Source: a virus. Taken from it: 20,590 nt of DNA. Position 1 is the first letter of the stretch; the number at the start of each line of letters is the position of its first letter. Below the pieces are notes generated by a model, which was given only the letters and a program-made list of their open reading frames with translations, made no database searches and was not told the DNA's origin. The position numbers and the translations under genes were made by a program. Location of the stretch: IMG/VR virus record IMGVR_UViG_3300047550_006154, positions 1-20,590 of that record. One strand, given 5' to 3'. Below, piece by piece: positions 6,785-13,470 of this stretch.

Positions 6785-9667
6785 ATGGGTAGCGCCACTG
6801 TAACAATCAGCATTATCGATAGTTCGCAGCCCGTTAGGGCAGTAGCGACTGGAACGCCTGCGGGAATAATCGGAACAGCAGAAACAGGTCCCGCCTTTGT
6901 TCCTGTGACTTTTACAACATACGGTGAGTGGAAAACTTTATTCGGAACAAGCGGAGATAGATTTGGACCTGTTGCAGTCAGCCAATGGCTCACAAACGCA
7001 ACCCAAGCAACTTATCTCAGAGTGCTAGGAATTGGAGATGGAAACAAAAGAAACGCTTCAACAGGGCAAGTCACCAATGCTGGGTTTATAGTAGGAAATC
7101 AGCAAGTTCAAGCGAGCGGACTCGTTGCATCAAATCCATATGCAAATTCCGGAGGGCCTCTAGGTCGGACTCACTTCTTGGGCGCTTTCATGTCCGAGTC
7201 TGCTGGCTCTACAATCTTTAGCGAGGCAGGATTTCAGACTGATTCATCAGCATATCCAATAATCAGAGGTGTCGTAATGACACCTTCTGGTGTCTCTCTT
7301 AGCCTGTCTGGAAATTATAACGCAAGCAACACGCCTGGCACTCTCTCGAGTTCACCAAATGGCGGAATCACGGGATCAATGTCAATTACGGGGTCCATGT
7401 TTGTGATGCTGCTGAATGGACACATTAATACATCAGACTATCCAAATGTGATTACAGCCTCTTTTGAGGTCGGTGATAATCACATCTCAAACAAGCTAAA
7501 TACAGATCCTACCCTAATCGAGAGAGCTGGTCACTATCTTTACACGTACTACGACATTCCAACCTCTCTTGCTGCTCACACGGGAACTGGAGTCTTTACA
7601 AATCCAACAACACAGGGATCGACAGAACTGCATGATCTTGTTTTCATAACGACAAGTTCAATTGCGAGAAACACAGCTGACACTACTGTGCCAAACTTTG
7701 AGAACTTCAGCGAGAGGTATACTGTCCCGCACACGCCAAGCGTAATTTCTCAGGACTTCGGCGGGATTAGATACCCAGTGTTTAAGTTTTATGCACTATC
7801 AGATGGATCAAATGCAAATGTTAAATTTAGAATACTAATTGAAAATATAGTTCCATCTTCTGATCCGACCTATCTGTTTGGAAAGTTTGATGTTGCTGTT
7901 TACGATTATGAATCAGAGACAGTCTTGCAAAGATTCAACGGTGTCAATCTCGATCCAACATCAACGAACTACATCGCAAGAGTGATTGGTGATCAATACG
8001 TTTACTTTGATTTTGATCGGGCTTCATCTTCTCAGAAGATAGCAATCGCCGGAGATTACCCAGTTACAAACAACTACATACGTGTAGAGATGTCAGATGA
8101 TCAAGTTCAAGGAAACGTTCCAAGCAATGCACTTCCGTTTGGATACAAAGGCTATGGATATCTGAACACATCGGGCAGCATTTTGGCTACAAATGCCGAT
8201 GCAGGAACAATGATTGCTGGCCATCTGACAGATATAAGAAAGGCATCTATCCCGCCTGTTCCAATGAGAAAAAACATCTCGGTTGGCGGAGTTGCAACAT
8301 CAGATCTTGCTTGGGGAACTCAGCTTCAGCTTCAGAGTCTTTCTGATTACAATTACACAATGACCCAGGATGATTCTATACAGAGTTTCACGAAGTATTT
8401 CCCATCCTTCAGCCCGTCTGATTCAAAGTTTCTTGTTGAGGATTCAACGCTTTCTGACCAGTTTGCTAACAACTTGTTCACAATTGAGAACATCAAGGTT
8501 GTCACAGCATCCAACACGTACGCAGATCCAAATGAATGGGCCTCTGCAGTCTATGTTAGGCAGGGAGGAATTACTGCAGATAGCGCAGCAAAGACGCGCG
8601 GTTTGACTGTTGGAGACCTTTCAAACGTGACCTCACGCGCGTCACAGTACATCTCTTTTGAGATGATAATGCAAGGAGGATTTGATGGCGTCAATATCTT
8701 TGACAGCGAAAAGTCGAATCTAACAAACCTTGCAGTTAAGAGAGAAATTGATGACGCTGGAAATCAGGGAGGCGCAACAAGCGGCCCAACAGTAGTGGCA
8801 TACAAGAAAGCTGTCGATATCATGGGAAGTAAGTCTGATACAGATGTTCAGATTCTTGCAATTCCAGGAATTAGGCACCCATCAGTGACAAACTATGCTA
8901 TCACTGCAACTGAAAGCCGATTTGATGCAATGTATGTCATGGACATTGAGGAGAGAGATGCTTTCAACGAGATTATTACAGGATCTCTTAGCACACCGGA
9001 TGTCTCATACACAGTTGATCAATTTACCGGAAGAAATCTGAATACATCATTTGCTGCTGCTTATTTCCCAGATGTGACAATTTCAAATCCTGACACGGGA
9101 GATGTCATGTCGGTTCCTCCGTCTGTTGCAGTCCTTGGAGCAATTGCATCAAACGATAGAATTGGATCATACTGGAACGCACCAGCAGGATTTAATCGTG
9201 CATCACTCCCAAGTGTTGTTGGTTCGACAATTTCTCTATCGCAAGATGACCTGGATGTGCTATACGATGCATCCATAAATCCGATTGTTGAATTCCCGGG
9301 CACTGGGTTTGTTGTCTGGGGACAGAAGACATTGCTACGGGCAGCGTCAGCGCTTGATAGAATTAACGTCAGAAGACTTCTGATCTTTATCCGCAGACAG
9401 GTCCGGCAGGTTGCGAACAGCCTTCTGTTTGAGCCAAATACACAGGCAACCCTTGATAAGTTTAACTCACTTGTCAATCCGATTTTGCAGCGTATCCAGT
9501 CCGGCGGCGGCGTGGACCGCTACAAGGTCCAGATCGACACAACAACTACCACGCAGGCAGATATCGAAAATAACACAATTCGAGGAAAGATCTTCTTACA
9601 GCCCACAAGGACTGCAGAGTTCATCTCAATTGATTTCGAGGTTAGAGGCCGCAGCACAGATCTATAA
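6785..9667 (+). CDS. 18: Tail sheath protein, second tandem paralogue (960 aa)
   Basis: This is a second full-length sheath gene, collinear with the first. Matching blocks: GTPAGIIGTAETGPAFVP from residue 23, LDPTSTNYIARVIGD at 389-403, NVPSNALPFGYKG from 444, GGFDG at 631-635, NPIVEFPGTGFVVWGQKT from 832, LDRINVRRLL, and the closing AEFISIDFEV strand. Block spacing is nearly the same as in the first copy, so this is an ancient duplication with much divergence. It is not a recent repeat, and the frame is intact with no sign of decay. AGGAG (6772-6776) sits 8 bases before ATG 6785, a strong site that suggests high expression. Both copies keep the C-terminal core needed to polymerise on the tube, so a mixed or alternating sheath is possible. 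Which copy does what cannot be told from sequence. Confidence 0.93.
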   Translation: MGSATVTISIIDSSQPVRAVATGTPAGIIGTAETGPAFVPVTFTTYGEWKTLFGTSGDRFGPVAVSQWLTNATQATYLRVLGIGDGNKRNASTGQVTNAGFIVGNQQVQASGLVASNPYANSGGPLGRTHFLGAFMSESAGSTIFSEAGFQTDSSAYPIIRGVVMTPSGVSLSLSGNYNASNTPGTLSSSPNGGITGSMSITGSMFVMLLNGHINTSDYPNVITASFEVGDNHISNKLNTDPTLIERAGHYLYTYYDIPTSLAAHTGTGVFTNPTTQGSTELHDLVFITTSSIARNTADTTVPNFENFSERYTVPHTPSVISQDFGGIRYPVFKFYALSDGSNANVKFRILIENIVPSSDPTYLFGKFDVAVYDYESETVLQRFNGVNLDPTSTNYIARVIGDQYVYFDFDRASSSQKIAIAGDYPVTNNYIRVEMSDDQVQGNVPSNALPFGYKGYGYLNTSGSILATNADAGTMIAGHLTDIRKASIPPVPMRKNISVGGVATSDLAWGTQLQLQSLSDYNYTMTQDDSIQSFTKYFPSFSPSDSKFLVEDSTLSDQFANNLFTIENIKVVTASNTYADPNEWASAVYVRQGGITADSAAKTRGLTVGDLSNVTSRASQYISFEMIMQGGFDGVNIFDSEKSNLTNLAVKREIDDAGNQGGATSGPTVVAYKKAVDIMGSKSDTDVQILAIPGIRHPSVTNYAITATESRFDAMYVMDIEERDAFNEIITGSLSTPDVSYTVDQFTGRNLNTSFAAAYFPDVTISNPDTGDVMSVPPSVAVLGAIASNDRIGSYWNAPAGFNRASLPSVVGSTISLSQDDLDVLYDASINPIVEFPGTGFVVWGQKTLLRAASALDRINVRRLLIFIRRQVRQVANSLLFEPNTQATLDKFNSLVNPILQRIQSGGGVDRYKVQIDTTTTTQADIENNTIRGKIFLQPTRTAEFISIDFEVRGRSTDL

Positions 9668-9722
9668 GAGAAGATTTTGATTTTTTCAACAGTAGGATAT
9701 TTAGAAAAGAAAGGAGAAGTAA

Positions 9723-10220
9723 ATGGCAACGTCCGCTGAGACGCTATCTGTCACAGATATGCTCCCAAACAAGTTTGAGCCCAAAAGAAAGCATCGATGG
9801 ATTTTTGCCATTGAGGGAATTGACGCCTTCTTGATCAAGACAGCAGCAAGGCCAAACTTCACAATGGGCCAAATTAAGATTCCCTGGATGAACACACAGC
9901 GCTACATTTCGAAGCGTCTTGAGTTCAACAGCTTAAGCGTAAACTTGCATGACCCGATTGCTCCTTCTGGAGCACAGCAGGTGATGGAGTGGATCAGGAC
10001 TCACCACGAGTCAGTCTCAGGAAGATCTGGATACGCTGACTTCTACAAGAGGGATATCCAGCTCAAGATGCTTGATCCAATCGGAACCGTCGTTGAGCTC
10101 TGGGATATAAAGGGAGCCTTCCTTGAGAGTGCTAACTTCCAGGGCGTTGACTACAACGGAGACGATCCGATTGATATTGCACTAACAATTAGATTTGATA
10201 ATTGCGTTCTGCAGTTCTGA
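9723..10220 (+). CDS. 19: Tail tube protein, T4 gp19-like
   Basis: A 165-residue protein, almost the same length as T4 gp19 (163 aa), which forms hexameric rings stacked into the inner tube through which DNA passes. Visible features of the family: an N-terminal MLPNKFEPKRKHRWIF strand, the ARPNFTMGQIKIPWMN segment, the FNSLSVNLHDPIAPSGAQQV block leading to an amphipathic helix, and the final beta strands ending IRFDNCVLQF. It has one of the strongest ribosome sites here (AAGGAGAA near 9711-9718, about 6 bases before the ATG), as expected for a subunit needed in high copy. It follows the second sheath gene by 55 bases. The short, complete frame and sheath-tube order make this a firm call. Confidence 0.93.
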   Translation: MATSAETLSVTDMLPNKFEPKRKHRWIFAIEGIDAFLIKTAARPNFTMGQIKIPWMNTQRYISKRLEFNSLSVNLHDPIAPSGAQQVMEWIRTHHESVSGRSGYADFYKRDIQLKMLDPIGTVVELWDIKGAFLESANFQGVDYNGDDPIDIALTIRFDNCVLQF

Positions 10221-10237
10221 TTTAATATTTTACTTAG

Positions 10238-10273
10238 TCGACCACGTTGCCAAGATAAAGGTGATGTGGTCGA
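10238..10273 (+). repeat. Inverted repeat after the tail tube gene, possible attenuator
   Basis: The 83-base gap between the tube gene and the gp26-like gene contains TCGACCAC (10238-10245) and its exact complement GTGGTCGA (10266-10273), with a 20-base spacer. Further pairs inside the spacer, including wobble pairs, would shorten the loop to about 10 bases. The bases after the stem are T-rich (TTTGTATTTG). This could be a weak terminator or RNA stability element lowering expression downstream of the abundant tube. An 8-base arm can arise by chance, so confidence is low. Confidence 0.35.
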
Positions 10274-10303
10274 TTTGTATTTGCATTGACCAAGTGAGAA
10301 AAG

Positions 10304-11140
10304 ATGCCAAGTAAGTCAAATGTTCGTGCTGGTGAAATTTTGAGCCAGATTCCAAGAGGTTCACCCGTTCAGGATGTTTTCGGGTGGTCAGTTCCGGTGG
10401 AACAGGTCCCCCTTCCATCATCTGGTCTGATATATTCTGTTGATAGTCCTCTTCACGGAAAAGAAACGCTTCAAATCAAGGCAATGACTGCGCAGGAGGA
10501 AGACATACTAATGTCTCGAGCCCTCATAAAGGAGGGGACTGTTATCAAGCATCTCATAAGAAGCTGTTTAATTGATAAGAGCATAGATCCTGATGATTTA
10601 CTTGCGGGAGACAAAAATTCTCTAATTGTTGCAATCAGAATAACAGGATACGGATCTGAGTATCGAGCTGTTGTGTCTTGCCCGGCATGCAGCAAGACAG
10701 ACAATTATTCATTTGATCTCTCGCAGATTGGAATCAAGAGGCTAGGTGCAGATCCAATATCACCCGGGCAAAATGAATTTAGCTTCGTGCTTCCTGTTAC
10801 TAAGAAGCAGGTAACATTCAGGTTTTTAACTGGAAAACTTGAGGAAGAGGACAAGCTTGCCAGGGAGAAAATGGCAAGACTTTTTCCAGATGCCAAGGTT
10901 GATAATCTTGTCACGCGACAGCTCGAGAATCAGACGCTAAGCATCGATGGAAAGACAGATCGAGTTGCGATTAGCTCTTTCATCAAGTCCATGCCAGCTG
11001 CTGATAGCCGGGCATACAGGACATACATGACCAAGATTGAGCCCGGCCTAGACATGAATCTCGATTTCAACTGCAGATCATGCGGCGCTACGTCAAAGGT
11101 GGCACTGCCATTGGGTGCTTCATTTTTTTGGCCTGAGTAG
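10304..11140 (+). CDS. 26: T4 gp26-like baseplate/tail assembly protein with a zinc ribbon
   Basis: A 278-residue protein resembling the T4 base plate family of gp26. The N-terminal segment (VEQVPLPSSGLIYS, then a strand ending TLQIKAMTAQEEDIL) is the typical opening, a short loop followed by a helix that begins at the acidic Gln-Glu-Glu-Asp. Two CxxC pairs, C126/C129 (SCPACS) and C257/C260 (CRSCGA), could together bind one zinc, bringing distant parts of the chain together. A Lys/Glu-rich helix lies near 185-200. T4 gp26 is 208 aa. The gene sits between tail tube and tape measure, where many tailed phages encode tail assembly chaperones, so an assembly role rather than a structural one is possible. 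The ribosome site is weak. Its 3' end overlaps the next frame by 26 bases and carries a T7 run. Confidence 0.72.
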   Translation: MPSKSNVRAGEILSQIPRGSPVQDVFGWSVPVEQVPLPSSGLIYSVDSPLHGKETLQIKAMTAQEEDILMSRALIKEGTVIKHLIRSCLIDKSIDPDDLLAGDKNSLIVAIRITGYGSEYRAVVSCPACSKTDNYSFDLSQIGIKRLGADPISPGQNEFSFVLPVTKKQVTFRFLTGKLEEEDKLAREKMARLFPDAKVDNLVTRQLENQTLSIDGKTDRVAISSFIKSMPAADSRAYRTYMTKIEPGLDMNLDFNCRSCGATSKVALPLGASFFWPE

Positions 11141-11336
11141 TCAGGACAGAGAGCGTGTCCTTGAAGAGATGTTCTTTCTTATGAAGAATATCAACATCGA
11201 CTACGCTTCTATCCGCGCCATGCCGATCTCTTACCGATCTTGGTTTATCAACAAGATTGTCAGCATGCAAAAGACGCTTGAGGCAAAGGATCAGTTTGGA
11301 CTTGATTCTGACACGCCGATCCGTAGTATTGAATAA
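11115..11336 (+). CDS. Small overlapping protein before the tape measure, possible frameshift extension of the gp26-like gene
   Basis: A frame of up to 73 residues, starting at GTG 11115 inside the end of the gp26-like gene. A later ATG at 11169 gives 55 residues. Neither start has a well-placed ribosome site (AAAGGTGG at 11095-11102 is 12 bases from the GTG). The frame has no stop from 11058 onward, so it could also be entered by frameshifting at the T7 run (11123-11129). The product is helical, with a motif (IRAMPISYRSWFINKIV) of the kind found in small proteins that follow gp26-like genes in T4-related phages: a short acidic/helical N-part, then Met-Pro-Ile and an aromatic-rich helix. It ends 8 bases before the tape measure start. 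It is probably an assembly helper. Start and mode of expression are uncertain. Confidence 0.6.
   Translation: MLHFFGLSSQDRERVLEEMFFLMKNINIDYASIRAMPISYRSWFINKIVSMQKTLEAKDQFGLDSDTPIRSIE
11123..11129 (+). other. T7 run, candidate slippery site for a +1 or -2 frameshift
   Basis: Seven T bases fall in the last codons of the gp26-like gene, read TTT TTT TGG in its frame. A Phe tRNA slipping +1 or -2 re-pairs perfectly with UUU, and translation then continues as GGC CTG AGT in the downstream frame to 11336. Both frames are open across 11058-11140. Programmed frameshifts at this genome position are well known in tail chaperone genes (-2 in phage Mu, +1 in others). There is no direct proof here. Confidence 0.3.
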
Positions 11337-11344
11337 GTAAGATC

Positions 11345-13279
11345 ATGGCAGAAGAACCAACCACTACTGGGACCGGAGATACAATACCGGATCCCAAAGA
11401 GCAAGCAAGAACAGCTGAAGAGATTGAGACATCAGTCAAGAGAATGACGAAGGCTTATACAGACCTCGGCTCAGTTCTGAGTGAAGTCGGTCAAGAAGCA
11501 GTCGATGTTTCCGGAAAGCTCGCTGTCGCGTTTGGTGCTTCTCTTGCAGAAGAGATAGCGGTAAAAGGGCTATCTAAAGGCATTGAGGCATTAAAGTCAG
11601 CCACTCAGCAAATAGACAACCTTAGCGCCGCAACAAAAGAAGCAAGAAGCATCGTAGAGTCATTCTCGGGCGGATCAATGATCGCCCTAAACGAGTTCTA
11701 TGGAGATGCATCAGGCGGCGCCAAGCAGTTCTCGTCAGACCTGTTTAAGACTGTTAACGACCTTGGCACAGCAACCTTTCAGGCATACGACGGATCCGGA
11801 AAGGCTATCACGCTGGGCATGATGCAGATTGGTAGCGCTACCGAGATTGCGCAATCGTATGTTGATGCTCTTGTTGATGATACTAGATTGTTTAAATTTG
11901 CGTCTGAATCGATGAATGCGGATCTTGCGTCATCAGTCTTTCTTGCGCAAAAGAATATTGGACTCTCGACTAGAGACATCAATACGATTTTCCAGACAGA
12001 GCTTTCCAGGACAGGAAAGATATCTGGCGATACGCTTGTCCAATTTGAGAAGTCTGTTCTCGCTACTGCAGAGCTTACGGGCCAATCAGTTGAGAAGACC
12101 TCGCAGGACATGATGGCGATCATGAGAGACTTTCAGCACTTTGGAGATATAACTGAGACACGTGCTGCGTCTCTTTCTGTCACGCTATCAAGACTTGGTA
12201 TGTCAGTGGGTGATCTAACATCTGTCGCAGGTAAATTTCAAACATTTGAGGGTGCCTCGCAGGCAATGAGCAATCTGGCAGCAACAACAGGGGCTACGCT
12301 AGACACGCTTGAGCTGTTTAGGCTTGCAAACGAAGATCAAGAAGGATTTGTTCTCTCACTCCGCGAACAGCTAGAGGCACAAGGTCTTGAGTTTGAAAAC
12401 ATGAACGCCATCCAGCAGAGAACACTTGCGCAGTCATTCGGGCTTGATCCTCGTGCGTTGCAGCGTCTTATGCAGGATGGAATTGGAGAGGTAGAGAGCG
12501 CGCAGGCTGAGCTTGAAGGAAAGACTTCAAAAATGACCGAAGAGGAAACAAAAAAGCGTGTAGCAACTCTCAAATCTGTCGTTGATGCTTCGAAAGCGAC
12601 GGCAGAGGATGTATTAAAGCGCACAACTGAGGCTGCCGCTGCCGCTGAGGGCTTTGCTTTCCGAGTTGAGAAGGCAATGGTGACAAATTCTCAGCTGATG
12701 AAGACTGTCATCGATGACTTGGAAGGAGTCAAGGCCTCTGCTCTTAAGCGTCAGAAAGAGTTTGATGACTCTCTTAACAGTATCATTGCTAAGCAAGAAA
12801 AAGCTATAAGCAAAATAGAGGAAATGAGAAAAAAGGCGTCTGAGACCAGCGGTGCCGGAGGCGCTGCCGAGCCGACAGCAGCTGGCAATACGGGAGCAGA
12901 CATTAACAACGACACAGATGGAGTCCAACGTATGACATCTACGGGATATGTCGGATTCACCTCTGGCGACTACTACGCTGCAGCTCTAAATCCTATGGAC
13001 CTAGTCAAACAAGTTTTGACAGCATTTCCTCCAGCCACAGTTCCGATTCCTGCAGCTACTCCGCCAATGCCCGCTTCTCCGCCGCCTGCAGCAGCTCCTA
13101 GCACAACACCTCAGCGCATTGAGCACGTCATTAAGTTTGTTGTCGCAGGGGATGGAACTGATCTAGGCGACTCGCTCGCTAGATCGATAGGGCGACAGCT
13201 TGCAACTGTTGGTGTTGTCATTGACGGAATTGACACAAAGTTCAAGACAAACAATCCCCAAATAGAGACGACACCATGA
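11345..13279 (+). CDS. 29: Probable tail tape measure protein, T4 gp29-like
   Basis: A 644-residue protein, mostly helical and Ala/Ser/Glu-rich, in the standard tape-measure place after tube and assembly genes. T4 gp29 is 590 aa. An early acidic disordered stretch (residues 1-20) is followed by helices to about 465 and a clear charged coiled coil at about 466-502 (LKRQKEFDDSLNSII, then Lys/Glu heptads). A Pro/Ala-rich linker spans 562-590, and a compact C-terminal region (VIKFVVAGDGTDLGDSLARS, onward to about 637) may bind the hub or tube initiator. By the usual rule of about 1.5 angstrom per residue the tail would be near 95 nm, close to T4. No strong membrane segment is seen. The ribosome site is weak. 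The stop overlaps the next start (ATGA). Identity rests on position, length and composition. Confidence 0.72.
   Translation: MAEEPTTTGTGDTIPDPKEQARTAEEIETSVKRMTKAYTDLGSVLSEVGQEAVDVSGKLAVAFGASLAEEIAVKGLSKGIEALKSATQQIDNLSAATKEARSIVESFSGGSMIALNEFYGDASGGAKQFSSDLFKTVNDLGTATFQAYDGSGKAITLGMMQIGSATEIAQSYVDALVDDTRLFKFASESMNADLASSVFLAQKNIGLSTRDINTIFQTELSRTGKISGDTLVQFEKSVLATAELTGQSVEKTSQDMMAIMRDFQHFGDITETRAASLSVTLSRLGMSVGDLTSVAGKFQTFEGASQAMSNLAATTGATLDTLELFRLANEDQEGFVLSLREQLEAQGLEFENMNAIQQRTLAQSFGLDPRALQRLMQDGIGEVESAQAELEGKTSKMTEEETKKRVATLKSVVDASKATAEDVLKRTTEAAAAAEGFAFRVEKAMVTNSQLMKTVIDDLEGVKASALKRQKEFDDSLNSIIAKQEKAISKIEEMRKKASETSGAGGAAEPTAAGNTGADINNDTDGVQRMTSTGYVGFTSGDYYAAALNPMDLVKQVLTAFPPATVPIPAATPPMPASPPPAAAPSTTPQRIEHVIKFVVAGDGTDLGDSLARSIGRQLATVGVVIDGIDTKFKTNNPQIETTP
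11369..11395 (+). repeat. GC-rich bulged hairpin at the start of the tape measure coding region
   Basis: GGGACCGG (11369-11376) can pair with CCGG-A-TCCC (11387-11395), with one bulged A and a 10-base loop. It begins 24 bases after the tape measure ATG. Such a structure could slow translation of a protein needed in few copies. A stem this short is expected a few times by chance in 20 kb, so it is noted only because of its place. Confidence 0.25.
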
Positions 13280-13470
13280 TAAAAGAATCTGACATGGATT
13301 TTGTGCTAGAAATAGAGCGGCTTATCAGAGAGACTTGTTCTGCGATAGATTCAGCATATATGTCAGAGGAGTTTTTGACCTCAGCAAACGAATCCTTTGA
13401 TAAGATACCTAGTCTAAGGAGCCTAAAAACTCAGATGGAGAAAGATGGCAACCCGACAGACCCTTCGTGA
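13276..13470 (+). CDS. Small hypothetical protein between tape measure and tube initiator (64 aa)
   Basis: ATG 13276 overlaps the tape measure stop in an ATGA junction, and the 3' end overlaps the next gene by 26 bases, so the frame is tied into the operon at both ends. The 64-residue acidic product looks all-helical (FVLEIERLIRETCSAIDSAY in the N-terminal half, then a Ser/Leu-rich second helix). It has one cysteine, no membrane segment and no domain I recognise. Translational coupling at ATGA junctions usually marks genuine genes whose product works with that of the neighbour, so a tape-measure or baseplate assembly helper is a reasonable guess. The GGAG for the following gene lies inside its last codons. 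Function is unknown. Confidence 0.6.
   Translation: MIKESDMDFVLEIERLIRETCSAIDSAYMSEEFLTSANESFDKIPSLRSLKTQMEKDGNPTDPS

Noticed and set aside
6985-7221. 78-codon + strand frame inside the second sheath gene
   Set aside because: It is an Arg/Ser-rich out-of-frame shadow of the sheath gene with no start signal.
9061-9477. 138-codon open frame on the - strand within the second sheath gene
   Set aside because: It is antisense to a conserved sheath core and has no ribosome site or domain. It is explained by codon bias of the sense gene.
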